Shown: in pieces, positions 50,134-58,184 of the stretch
Numbering within the stretch: position 1 is the first letter of the stretch
Layout of the letters: every line of letters starts with the position of its first letter
NCBI GenBank assembly: GCA_963675935.2
Contig: CAXXPV010000001.1
Location: 62,001-126,000, forward strand
Direction: 5' to 3'
DNA from: G963675935 sp963675935
GTDB taxonomy: Bacteria; Planctomycetota; Planctomycetia; Pirellulales; Thermoguttaceae
Length of the DNA stretch: 64,000 nt
Made by a program: the position numbers and the translations under genes
Notes under the pieces: generated by a model
Told to the model about the DNA's origin: nothing
Seen by the model: the letters and a program-made list of their open reading frames with translations, nothing else
Database searches by the model: none

Positions 50134-50741
50134 TGGGCGACGAATCGAAACTTTCCGCGCCGCCGGCTTTGGGCCGGCGGTCGTTTTTCACGTGGCTGGG
50201 ACGCGGTTTCTGCGTGACGGCGCTCGGCGCCGCGGCTGCCCGCGTCCTCGTCGGCAAACACCCCGACGCCGAATTCGATCAGCCCTCGGGCCGCTGCGCC
50301 TGGCGAATCGACGCGAGCAAATGCACTTTTTGCGGGAAATGCGCCACCGCCTGCGTGCGGCAGCCCTCGGCCGTTCGTGCCGTCAACGACCAAACGAAGT
50401 GCAGCAATTGCGTCGTGTGTTATGGACACATCCACAACCACGGCGCCCCGAGCGATCAGATCGAGAATCAGCCCAAGGTCTGCCCGGAAGACGCCGTTCG
50501 GCGCACGGAGTTTTCGGGCGGGCTCGACGGCTATTATCTCTACACGATCGAAGACGAGCGATGCAACGGTTGCGGCGCGTGTGCGAAGGCATGCAATGTT
50601 TTCGGCAGCAAGTCGATGTTTTTGATCATTCGGCCCGACCTTTGTATGGGATGTCACGAGTGCGCCATTGCGACGGCGTGCCCCTCCGACGCCTTGAAGT
50701 TTGTTCCCCTGCAAAGCGCGACCGACATCCGGACTGCTTGA
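50133..50741 (+). CDS. Tat-exported ferredoxin with four 4Fe-4S-type cysteine sets
   Basis: 202 residues from the ATG that overlaps the previous stop (TGATG), so translation is coupled. The N-terminus has a twin-arginine signal, GRRSFFTWLGRGF, followed by a hydrophobic stretch. Four clusters of cysteines follow: CTFCGKCATAC, CSNCVVC with a later CPEDAV, CNGCGACAKAC, and CMGCHECAIATACP. This pattern resembles NapG/RnfB-type periplasmic ferredoxins. It would carry electrons outside the cytoplasm between the membrane ferredoxin encoded next and a redox partner, perhaps the cysteine-rich binding protein upstream. Its substrate is unknown. Confidence 0.75.
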   Translation: MGDESKLSAPPALGRRSFFTWLGRGFCVTALGAAAARVLVGKHPDAEFDQPSGRCAWRIDASKCTFCGKCATACVRQPSAVRAVNDQTKCSNCVVCYGHIHNHGAPSDQIENQPKVCPEDAVRRTEFSGGLDGYYLYTIEDERCNGCGACAKACNVFGSKSMFLIIRPDLCMGCHECAIATACPSDALKFVPLQSATDIRTA

Positions 50742-50763
50742 AAGTCGCCGCAAGAGAGTTGAA

Positions 50764-51918
50764 ATGCCGCTGCCAGTCATCGCGTTTTTCATGCTTCAGG
50801 CGATTCTATTCGTGCCCATGGCGGCGGCCGCGGCCGATTCCGACGCGGACGCTCCCGTCTTGCCGGAGATGGAAAACCCATTGGATTCCACCAAGCCCGT
50901 CTTGCCGGAAATGGAAAACTTGTTGGACTCCATCAAGGATGTCGCCAGCGGCAAGGAAACCGAGCCGGATATTCAGCGGTACAAAACCACGTATTCGCCT
51001 GTCGAATATCGGCCGTTGCGCGACACGCAATCGGAGTGGATCGATCTCGGCGTGCTAACGGCTCTGTTGATCACCGGCACATGGATGGTGCTGCGGCACG
51101 TCCGTTCGCGGTGGCTGCTGTTGCTGTTGTTCATCAGCCTGCTCTACCTGGGCTTCTGGCGGGGCGGCTGCATTTGTCCTATTGGCGCGGCCTCGGACAC
51201 TTGCCATGCCTTGTTTCATCCGGAACGCATCGGGCAAGTCACCTTGTTGTTGTTTCTGACGCCTTTGGTGTTCGCGCTTTTGGCGGGCCGCGTGTTTTGC
51301 GGCGGCGTTTGCCCCTTGGGCGCTATCCAACACCTAATTTCGCGGCGCACGCAGCCGGTAAAACTGCCTGCATGGCTCGACCGGCTCTTGATGGTCGGGC
51401 CGATCGTCGTGCTGGCGACCATCGCGTGGAACTCGGTGCGAGGCCCTTCGTTCCTGATATGCCGGCTCGATCCGTTCGTCACGGCCTTCCTCTTCGGCAA
51501 AGCGACGCTGCACGATCTCGCCGCTCGCGTGGGAATGGGCGACTCTATCCCTGTCGAGTCGGCAATTCCACTGGCGGGCGACGCCGCGGCTTGGGCGTTC
51601 CTGTGCGGCGCCTTGGTCCTATGCGTCGTCGTTTCGCTTCCGTTTTGCCGATACGTCTGCCCCTTCGGCGCGATCCTGGGCCTGATCTCGCTGGTCGCCT
51701 TCCGACGACGCACGCTCGACCCTTCGCAATGCGGCAACTGCGGCCGCTGCGAACGGGTTTGCCCCACGCAGGCTATCTCGGAAGGCCGCACGAAAACCGA
51801 ACTACGCGTCAACGCCTACAAATGCGTGCAATGCGGGCGGTGCAGCGACATTTGCCACCGGCGACTTTTCGACCACACCCACGATCAACTGCCGAAGCGG
51901 CACTTGCATTCCCAATAA
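50764..51918 (+). CDS. NapH/NosR-type membrane ferredoxin
   Basis: 384 residues. A signal-like N-terminus (PLPVIAFFMLQAILFVPMAA) is followed by a short acidic region with two near-identical VLPEMEN units and then several membrane segments. Cysteine motifs CICPIGA, CGGVCPLGA and CRYVCPFGA, then CGNCGRCERVCP and CVQCGRCSDIC, are those of NapH/NosR/CcoG polyferredoxins. It probably passes electrons from the quinone pool to the periplasmic ferredoxin. It begins 22 bases after that gene. A NosR-type FMN domain is missing, so it is closer to NapH. Confidence 0.75.
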   Translation: MPLPVIAFFMLQAILFVPMAAAAADSDADAPVLPEMENPLDSTKPVLPEMENLLDSIKDVASGKETEPDIQRYKTTYSPVEYRPLRDTQSEWIDLGVLTALLITGTWMVLRHVRSRWLLLLLFISLLYLGFWRGGCICPIGAASDTCHALFHPERIGQVTLLLFLTPLVFALLAGRVFCGGVCPLGAIQHLISRRTQPVKLPAWLDRLLMVGPIVVLATIAWNSVRGPSFLICRLDPFVTAFLFGKATLHDLAARVGMGDSIPVESAIPLAGDAAAWAFLCGALVLCVVVSLPFCRYVCPFGAILGLISLVAFRRRTLDPSQCGNCGRCERVCPTQAISEGRTKTELRVNAYKCVQCGRCSDICHRRLFDHTHDQLPKRHLHSQ

Positions 51919-51961
51919 GGATTCGGCAGAGGCTGTTTCCGCACTGCGAAGGAGTATTCCG

Positions 51962-52810
51962 ATGGCAAACGAAGATCGTGAGAAAGGGCAAACCGTGGCG
52001 GGTTGCCCAGTGGACGAATCCGAATGCCCCGCCGTGACGGCGTTGCGCGGCCGCAAGTTTTATGGCTGCGGCGGATGCGTGTGGACAGTGGTGGGGATAT
52101 TCCTCCTGCTAATGTTAGTTGCTTTGTTGCAGCCAGCACCTTGTGTGTCGCATGAGGCCGCCAGAAGGGTACAGTGCAACAACAATCTCAAGAACATCAT
52201 GGTGGCCATGAAGAGCTATTCAACTAAATACGGCTGCTATCCGCCGGCGTACACGGTCGATGAGAAAGGCCAACGGATGCACAGTTGGCGAGTGCTTTTG
52301 TTGGAGTTTATGGACCGAAAGCTCTACGATCAATACGATCTCAGCCGCCCGTGGAACAGTCCCGGCAATCTGGCCATCGTCGAGAAGCTCGGAGGAAAAG
52401 AGTCGTGTCGCTTGTATCACTGTCCGACGGAAATGGAAGACCCACAAAGCTCGGCAAACACCAGCTACGTGATGTTGGTCGGGCCGAAGGCGTTTTCCGC
52501 CGGCCCGACGGGGCGAAAACCGACGGAAATCACCGACGACCCGGGGAATACATTGGCCGTGGTCGAGATGTCGCCCTCGGGCATCCTTTGGACGGCGCCC
52601 TATGATTTGAATGTGGCGGAAATGAGTTTCAAGATCAACGACCCCGGCGCGGCCGGCATCCGTAGTTGTCATTCCAACGGCGCGTCCGTAGCGTTTTGCG
52701 ATGGCGCGGTGCGATTCTGCTGCAACGGCAGCCAAGATTTCGAGAAATATCTGAAAGCCCTGGCAACGGTCAACGGCGGAGAAGATATGAGCGGGTTTTC
52801 GCTCGAATGA
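51962..52810 (+). CDS. DUF1559-family surface protein without a prepilin signal
   Basis: 282 residues. A single membrane segment near residues 39-57 (CVWTVVGIFLLLMLVALLQP) is followed by ARRVQCNNNLKNIMVAMKSY, the conserved DUF1559 start, and a C-terminal SCHSNGASVAFCDGAVRF, the H-x9-DG signature. Instead of the usual type IV pilin-like N-terminus it has a 37-residue cytoplasmic Cys-rich head (CPVDESECP, FYGCGGC). DUF1559 proteins are abundant in planctomycetes and thought to be pseudopilin-like. This one is probably anchored by its own transmembrane helix. It lies 43 bases after the ferredoxin cluster, perhaps in the same transcript. Confidence 0.85.
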   Translation: MANEDREKGQTVAGCPVDESECPAVTALRGRKFYGCGGCVWTVVGIFLLLMLVALLQPAPCVSHEAARRVQCNNNLKNIMVAMKSYSTKYGCYPPAYTVDEKGQRMHSWRVLLLEFMDRKLYDQYDLSRPWNSPGNLAIVEKLGGKESCRLYHCPTEMEDPQSSANTSYVMLVGPKAFSAGPTGRKPTEITDDPGNTLAVVEMSPSGILWTAPYDLNVAEMSFKINDPGAAGIRSCHSNGASVAFCDGAVRFCCNGSQDFEKYLKALATVNGGEDMSGFSLE

Positions 52811-52848
52811 TAATTCGTTGTGCGATTGTGAAATCGTAGGCGGCGGTG

Positions 52849-52983
52849 ATGTTGTCGATATATTAAAGCCGCGAAGCGGCGATATTGTCGATGCGTTAAA
52901 GCCGCGAAGCGGTGATATTGTCGATGCGTTAAAGCCGCGAAGCGGCGATATTGTCGATGCGTTAAAGCCGCGAAGCGGCGATA
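52849..52983. repeat. 33-bp tandem repeat, about four copies
   Basis: The unit GATATTGTCGATGCGTTAAA followed by GCCGCGAAGCGGC is repeated about four times with few changes. Each contains the palindrome GCCGCGAAGCGGC. It lies between the DUF1559 gene and the TIM-barrel operon. No Cas gene or unique spacer pattern is present, so it is not a CRISPR array. Confidence 0.85.
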
Positions 52984-52987
52984 GTCA

Positions 52988-53203
52988 ATAGCCAGGGGCG
53001 TCAGCCCCTGGAACAAGGGCGATTATCGTCAGAAAGCCCCGGAGGGGCGGCAGAAGCCACTGCCGCCGCTTCGCGGCTTTCATGGCGTGGCGATCCCGCC
53101 TTCCAGGGGCTAACGCCCCTGGCTATTAACTGCCGTCCCTTCGGGACTAATAGGACTGCCGTTCCTTCGGGACTAATAGGACTACCGTCCCTTCGGGACT
53201 GAT
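52988..53203. repeat. nested inverted repeat and three 26-bp tandem repeats
   Basis: An arm around 52988-53014 (containing CCAGGGGCGTCAGCCCCTGG) is repeated in inverted orientation at 53101-53127 with one mismatch, each arm itself a hairpin. Then three tandem copies of a 26-bp unit around CCGTCCCTTCGGGAC (53129-53203) follow, again palindromic. This is a dense patch of palindromic dispersed repeats just before the next operon. Confidence 0.8.
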
Positions 53204-53239
53204 GAATTGCCCAAGACTCACACACTAACCACTGCTCCG

Positions 53240-54088
53240 ATGCGTCTCGCCTACAGCTCCAACGCTTACCAACGCTTCTCGATCGAGGAAACCATCCGGC
53301 GAATCGCCGCGATCGGCTACGAGGGATTGGAGTTGTTGGCCGACGTGCCGCACGCCTGGCCGGCCGGACTGCTCGACGCACAAAAGCAGACCATCCGCGA
53401 CTGCCTCGATAAAAATCATCTGGCCATCTCGAACGTCAACGGCTTCATGATGAACGCCGTGGCCGATCCGCGCCAGCCCTACTGGCATCCGTCGTGGATC
53501 GAGCCCGACCCGAACTATCGGGCGATTCGCCGCGAACACACCCGCCGGGCGCTGCGGCTTGCCCAGGAACTCGGGGCGCCGTCGATTCAGACCGAGCCGG
53601 GCGGGCCGCTGGCTCCGGGGCAATCGTGGCGCGCGGCGGCCGACGTTTTTTACGAAGAGTTCATGCCCTGCGTCGAGACGGCCGAAGAGTCGCAGGTGTT
53701 TTTGTTGATCGAGCCGGAACCGGGTCTGCTCATCGAAACGTTCGAGCAGTATTTGGAGTTTGCCGGTCGGGTCGATTCGCCCTGGGTCGGGCTGAACTTC
53801 GACATCGGCCACGCCTTTTGCATGGGCCAAACGCCGCACGAGTGGGTCGCGCCGTTGGCCGCGCATACGAAGCACTATCACATCGAAGACATCGCCGCCA
53901 CGCGGAAGCACGCCCACTTGGTGCCTGGCCGAGGGGCGATTGACTTTCCGGCCGTTTTGCGGGAAATTGCCAAAACCGGATACCAGGGTTGGATCACCGT
54001 CGAGTTGTATCCGTACATCGACGATCCCGACGCAGCGGGCCGCGAGGCGCGTCGAGTGCTGGAAGAAATGATGAGGGATATGGGATGA
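53240..54088 (+). CDS. sugar phosphate isomerase/epimerase-like TIM-barrel protein
   Basis: 282 residues from the ATG at 53240; an 11-codon upstream extension lies in the repeat patch. The family is the AP-endonuclease-2/xylose-isomerase-like barrel. Metal ligands expected for the family appear as Glu in LLIEPEPGLLIETF, Asp-x-x-His in GLNFDIGHAF, His-x-Asp/Glu in HYHIEDIAATRKHAHLVPG, and Glu in WITVELYPY. The stop overlaps the UbiA start as ATGA, so the genes are coupled. Substrate unknown; the combination with UbiA and a second TIM barrel recalls the ebo metabolite-export cluster. Confidence 0.8.
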   Translation: MRLAYSSNAYQRFSIEETIRRIAAIGYEGLELLADVPHAWPAGLLDAQKQTIRDCLDKNHLAISNVNGFMMNAVADPRQPYWHPSWIEPDPNYRAIRREHTRRALRLAQELGAPSIQTEPGGPLAPGQSWRAAADVFYEEFMPCVETAEESQVFLLIEPEPGLLIETFEQYLEFAGRVDSPWVGLNFDIGHAFCMGQTPHEWVAPLAAHTKHYHIEDIAATRKHAHLVPGRGAIDFPAVLREIAKTGYQGWITVELYPYIDDPDAAGREARRVLEEMMRDMG

Positions 54089-55065
54089 GTGATGACGAAT
54101 TGTTGAGCGAGGAAGAATTGAACCGCCGCTTGCGGCTTCGCAACCGGCCCGCGCTGGGCGACTTCCTGCAATTGATGCGGCTGCCGAACGTCTTCACCGC
54201 GCTGGCCGACGTGGCGATGGGTTTTTTATTCGTCCAATCATCGTGGACTTGGAAGTGGAACACGCCGCGCGACGCCCCCACGCTCGCCATGCTGCTCGTC
54301 GCGTCGGCCTTGCTCTATGCGGCGGGCATGGTGCTCAACGACGTGTTCGACGCCGTCATCGACAGTCGCGAGCGGCCCGAGCGGCCGATCCCCTCGGGCC
54401 GGGTGTCGTTGGCCATGGCGGGAAAGTTTGGTTGGTCGTTGCTTTTCGCGGGCGTGGCGGTCGGCTCGGCCTCGGTGTTTTTCACCGGCCATCTTCGGCC
54501 CGGCGTCGTCGCCGCGCTGCTGGCCATCGCCATCGTGGCCTACGACGCATGGCTGAAGCGCACGCCGCTTGGGCCACTGGCGATGGGCGCGTGCCGAACG
54601 CTCAACGTGCTGCTCGGCATGAACGCCGTCGATGCCACGCTGCACGCCGAACATTGGCTCGTGGCCGGCGCGATCGGCGTTTACGTGGCCGGCGTCACAT
54701 GGTTCGCCAAACAAGAAAACGAGCAAAGCAGCCGCGGCCGGTTGACGTTCGGCCTTCTGGTGATGCTGTTGGGCGTCGCCATGCTCGGCTGGCTGCCGCA
54801 ATGTTCCAACCGCCTCTTGCCGCAACCGTCGCAATGGTATTTGCTCACCGGGGCGCTCGGGCTGCTGATCGGCTGGCGGTGTCTTTGGGCGGTGATGACG
54901 CCGACGCCCAGGAACGTGCGGCGGGCGGTCGCCAACGGCATCGTTTCGCTGGTGATGCTCGACGCCGTGGCGTGTTACTCGGTGCGTGGCGTTTATTGCG
55001 CCAGCATGATTCTACTGCTGTTGTTCCCGGCGTTGTTTTTCGGCAGAAAAATCGAAATGACGTAA
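54085..55065 (+). CDS. UbiA-family prenyltransferase (EboC-like)
   Basis: 326 residues with eight or nine membrane helices. The first Asp-rich motif is NDVFDAVIDSRERPERPIPS (near residue 85), the second is the YDAWLKRTPLGPL segment near 155. The RPERPIPSG loop is typical of UbiA enzymes, which attach a prenyl chain to an aromatic or sugar acceptor. Start ATG overlaps the previous stop. The two flanking TIM-barrel genes suggest a small biosynthetic unit like ebo. Absence of EboA/B/D in the window leaves the assignment open. Confidence 0.8.
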   Translation: MSDDELLSEEELNRRLRLRNRPALGDFLQLMRLPNVFTALADVAMGFLFVQSSWTWKWNTPRDAPTLAMLLVASALLYAAGMVLNDVFDAVIDSRERPERPIPSGRVSLAMAGKFGWSLLFAGVAVGSASVFFTGHLRPGVVAALLAIAIVAYDAWLKRTPLGPLAMGACRTLNVLLGMNAVDATLHAEHWLVAGAIGVYVAGVTWFAKQENEQSSRGRLTFGLLVMLLGVAMLGWLPQCSNRLLPQPSQWYLLTGALGLLIGWRCLWAVMTPTPRNVRRAVANGIVSLVMLDAVACYSVRGVYCASMILLLLFPALFFGRKIEMT

Positions 55066-55193
55066 ACGCGGCGCAGCCGCGACCAATTGAGGACTCAGGT
55101 CTTGGGCCTTGGGGCTTAGGTCTTCGTGCCAAAGTCCAAAGACCAAAGGCCCATCCCAATGTGGCCGCCGCCAACTGAAAACACCCTTCCACC

Positions 55194-56153
55194 ATGTTCC
55201 TCGGCTACAACACCAACGGTCTGGCCCATCACGACTTGTTCGACGCGGTCGAACTGCTCTCGGAGATCGGCTATTGCGGCGTGGCGATTACAATCGACCA
55301 CGGCGCGCTGCCGCCGGGCGATCCGAATTTCCAGGAGCAAATCGACCGGCTGCGCCGACTGTTGGAAAAACATGAGATGCGGTCGGTCATCGAAACCGGC
55401 GCTCGGTTTCTTTTAGACCCTCGCGCAAAACACGAGCCGACGCTGCTTTCGCTGTCGTCTCAAAAAAGGATCGAGTTTTACCGGCACGCCATCGACTGCG
55501 CCGCCCGGCTTGGGAGCGATTGCGTTTCGATTTGGTCGGGCCGTCTTCCCGAGACTCTTTTCGTGCCGGAAAGCAGCCGTTCACAGGGCACCCGTCATTC
55601 TGATCGCAGCGAAGAATCTCCTGGAATCCGCGATTCCACGGAGATTCTTCGCTGCGATCAGAATGACGATGGTTTCCCGGCCCGGAAAAAGTTAGCGCCG
55701 GAAGCGATGGATCGCCTCGTCGCCGGGCTGCGTGAAACGCTCGATTATGCCGAGCGACAAAACGTCATCATCGCATTCGAGCCGGAGCCGGGCATGTTCA
55801 TCGACACGACGGGGGCCTTCGACGAGCTTTCCTCTCGGATCGACTCGCCAAACTTCCGCTTGACGCTCGACATCGGCCACCTGCACTGTCAGGGCGAGCC
55901 GATCGTGGAGACGATTCGCCGCCATGCGTCGCGGTTGGCCAACGTGCATATCGAGGACATGCGTCGCGGCCGGCACGAACATCTGATGTTCGGCGAGGGC
56001 GAGATCGACTTCCCGCCGGTTTTGCAGGCGCTCAGCGAAGCGGGCTACGCCGGCGGCGTGTACGTCGAGCTAAGCCGTCACAGCCACGAAGGACCAACGG
56101 CGGCGCGAGGGGCGTTCGAGTTTCTCACTAACATGATAAAGGATGAGGGATGA
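55194..56153 (+). CDS. TIM-barrel isomerase-like protein with an inserted palindrome
   Basis: 319 residues of the same AP-endonuclease-2 fold as the 53240 protein. Metal-binding positions are IIAFEPEPGMFIDTT, LTLDIGHLHC, VHIEDMRRGRHEHLMFGEG and YVELSRHSHEGP. Between SIWSGRLPETLF and APEAMDRLVAGL there are about 35 residues that paralogues of this size would lack. They are encoded by a 74-bp palindrome (55594-55667) and its flanks, and the frame stays open. The barrel loop is on the surface, so the protein may tolerate it. It lies 128 bases after UbiA. Confidence 0.8.
   Translation: MFLGYNTNGLAHHDLFDAVELLSEIGYCGVAITIDHGALPPGDPNFQEQIDRLRRLLEKHEMRSVIETGARFLLDPRAKHEPTLLSLSSQKRIEFYRHAIDCAARLGSDCVSIWSGRLPETLFVPESSRSQGTRHSDRSEESPGIRDSTEILRCDQNDDGFPARKKLAPEAMDRLVAGLRETLDYAERQNVIIAFEPEPGMFIDTTGAFDELSSRIDSPNFRLTLDIGHLHCQGEPIVETIRRHASRLANVHIEDMRRGRHEHLMFGEGEIDFPPVLQALSEAGYAGGVYVELSRHSHEGPTAARGAFEFLTNMIKDEG
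55594..55667. repeat. 74-bp nearly perfect palindrome inside a coding region
   Basis: Arms of 28 bp (GTCATTCTGATCGCAGCG, continuing AAGAATCTCC, and its exact complement) surround an inner palindrome TGGAATC-CGC-GATTCCA. The GTCATTCTGA...CGAAGAATCT sequence is a well-known dispersed repeat type in several phyla. Here it is translated in frame as part of the TIM-barrel protein. Confidence 0.9.
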
Positions 56154-56232
56154 GAGATGAAACAAGAGGAATGAACGATGAGGGCCGGCGATGGCAAATC
56201 CTTAGGAATTGGCCCGAAATAACTTCCCGATT

Positions 56233-57215
56233 TCAACCGGATTCGGGGAAGGCACGGTAGTTCCACTTTTGCAGGTGGGCGTCGAAGAGGATTTTCATGG
56301 CCTTCTTGAACCCCTTGACGTACTTGCGGCCGGTGACATAAACCTTGTCCAAAACATCGGCCGTCACTCGCAGACCGGCGCCCGTCTTGGCTCGCTCAAT
56401 GAATTGCCCCGCAATTTCCATCGTGTGAAAAATCACCCCCTGGCAGGCCCGCGTGATGTGGGGAAACACGCGATGTTCAATCGGATTGTGTTTCGAGCAA
56501 TACGGCGGATAATGCGCCACGCGAAGTTCCATTTCCAGGCGAGTGGCCAGTTGCTGCAAATCTTGCTTGAACAAGTATTGCGTCGCACTGTTGCTCCCGC
56601 CGCCGTCACATAAGATCAGTAAACGCGCGGCGTGCGGGTAGGCTTGACGACCGTGCTTCTCCCACCACAACGCAATGCTGTCGCAACACAATTCGCCGGT
56701 GTCGTGACTGGTGTTCAAGTTGATGTGCGCGTGACGGTTGGCCAAATCATAGACGCCGTGCGGAATGAGCTTGCCGTGGCCCGCTCGGTCGAAGTCGTGG
56801 TCGTTGACCTCGACCCCGAGTTGACGCAACAAGCGGCGAATCGTTCGGCGACTGGCGGGCGTGCCCAATCCGATCAATCGTCGCGACAGTTCTCGCAACG
56901 ACAAATTGGTCCACAAAACGCCGACTCGCATCGGGTCGCCCGCCGTAAACTCCTGCAACAGTTGCCGTAGATTGGCTTCCAGTTGCGGGCGGGAGTCGGT
57001 CAACGATTTGCGTCCACCCCTTTTTTTCGGATCCGTCCTGCCGCCAAGTCTTCCGGTTCTTCCAGTTCCGTCAGACCTTCTTGGCGAATTGTCTTCGGAT
57101 CGCACTGCAAGACGCGGGCGATGTACTCGATACCGCCATGCCCCAGTTTTGTGGCCTCGACGGCGGCGTATCGGCGACGATCTTTCTCCGAGAGCCAATC
57201 GAAAAACCGCTTCAT
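56233..57215 (-). pseudogene. ISAzo13-family transposase relic inserted in the PAPS-reductase-like gene
   Basis: Reading leftwards the relic starts near 57215 in the frame of the reductase ORF (DWLSEKDRRRYAAVEATKLG; YIARVLQCDPKTIRQEGLTE; PEDLAAGRIRKKG). It shifts frame in an A7-G4 run near 57025 and continues with GGRKSLTDSRPQLEANLRQL in the next frame. The first catalytic region (the SVDTKKKE-like segment between RRLLRQLG and VEVNDHDF) is deleted, but LLILCDGGGSNSATQYLF, YPPYCSKHNPIEHRVFPHIT and RTGAGLRV-like C-terminal motifs remain. It is therefore inactive. I could not locate both ends of the IS. Confidence 0.75.
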
Positions 57216-57521
57216 CTTCCGCTCAACGCCACGTTCCATCAGGTCGAAGTATCCCAGGAATGGATTGACCGTGGATACGGCGAACCCACGTTCTTTCAAT
57301 TCTTCCAGGTAGTCAAGATTGCTTGGAAATTCAAGACCGTGATGCGAGTACAGGCATATCGGTCTCTCGGATTCCACCGCCTCATAGAGCATGGCTGTCA
57401 GAGCGAGGCTGTCTTTGCCAGTTGAAAAGGCGACAAAACGATGCTTGCCATCTAAACGTGGCCAAAGTGCGCGCAAGTATCTGACCGTTTCTTGGACTTT
57501 GGCCGCTAATGGCTTTTGCAT
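57000..57521 (-). pseudogene. PAPS-reductase/DndC-like protein truncated by an ISAzo13 relic
   Basis: 173 residues. The first 100 or so are a PAPS-reductase-type nucleotide-binding domain: HRFVAFSTGKDSLALTAMLY contains the S-x-G-K-D-S loop (near residue 34), followed by ICLYSHHGLEFPSNLDYLEE. After about residue 102 the sequence becomes an ISAzo13 transposase N-terminus, so the reductase's C-terminal half is lost. The start overlaps the end of the ParB-like gene by 16 bases. Intact relatives occur beside ParB-like proteins (IbrA/IbrB type) in phages and islands. Here the enzyme is almost certainly dead. Confidence 0.7.
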
Positions 57522-58123
57522 GACGACGTTCCAAGAAGGGACATTACAACAAGGCCCGCCAACCGCGCATTGTCTTTCTCTGTAATTGCCAGTTCTTTTG
57601 CATATCGACGAATTGCTTCGCCTATGCTCTTTTTCATGTCGATAGGCACCTTAACCGGTAGAAAGACATGGGTAGCATCTTGGTGAAACTCCTGCAGGTC
57701 TTCCTGGAACTCATCCCAATGGAAGTCTTCCGCTGGCGCGAGAATGGCATCCAATTCGGCATCACTGAAGCCCAAGGAACTCAGGTCAATACCGTCATCG
57801 GGCAGGTTTTTCAGTATCTCACCCAAAACATCGTAGTCCCAATCGGCAATCTCTGCCGTCTTGTTATCGGCAACGGCGAATGCCTCTCGCTGGGCACGAG
57901 TCAGCGAGAGTTGAACACCCGGCACGGTCGTCAGCCCCAACTTCTTTGCAGCCTTCCACCGTACATGGCCGGCAACGATCGTCATATGTTGGTCATAGAG
58001 AATCGGAACATTGAAGCCGAACATTTCAATACTCTTCGCCACAGCATCAACGGCAGCGTCATTGGCGCGAGGATTCTTCTCCCACGGCTTGAGATCGTCG
58101 GTCGCAATCTGCTTGATTTCCAT
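57506..58123 (-). CDS. ParB/Sulfiredoxin-like nuclease-domain protein
   Basis: 205 residues from an ATG preceded by AAAGGG. The ParB-type domain fills the N-terminal half: LKPWEKNPRANDAAVDAVAK, GFNVPILYDQHMTIVAGHVR, WKAAKKLGLTTVPGV and ADNKTAEIADWDY. The G-H-V-R-W box is the conserved GxxR motif that binds CTP/ATP. The second half is helical. In phage and island contexts such proteins pair with PAPS-reductase-like enzymes (IbrB with IbrA) or with DNA methylases. Here it follows a radical SAM gene after 61 bases and overlaps the broken reductase. Confidence 0.8.
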   Translation of the reverse strand: MEIKQIATDDLKPWEKNPRANDAAVDAVAKSIEMFGFNVPILYDQHMTIVAGHVRWKAAKKLGLTTVPGVQLSLTRAQREAFAVADNKTAEIADWDYDVLGEILKNLPDDGIDLSSLGFSDAELDAILAPAEDFHWDEFQEDLQEFHQDATHVFLPVKVPIDMKKSIGEAIRRYAKELAITEKDNARLAGLVVMSLLGTSSCKSH

Positions 58124-58184
58124 GAAGTACCCTTTCACGGACTGGTTGGAATGCCCATACGTCTGCCCGTTCCTTGCAAACTTC

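Noticed and set aside
52849..52983. Possible CRISPR array from 33-bp repeats
   Set aside because: The repeats are contiguous with no unique spacers, and there are no cas genes.
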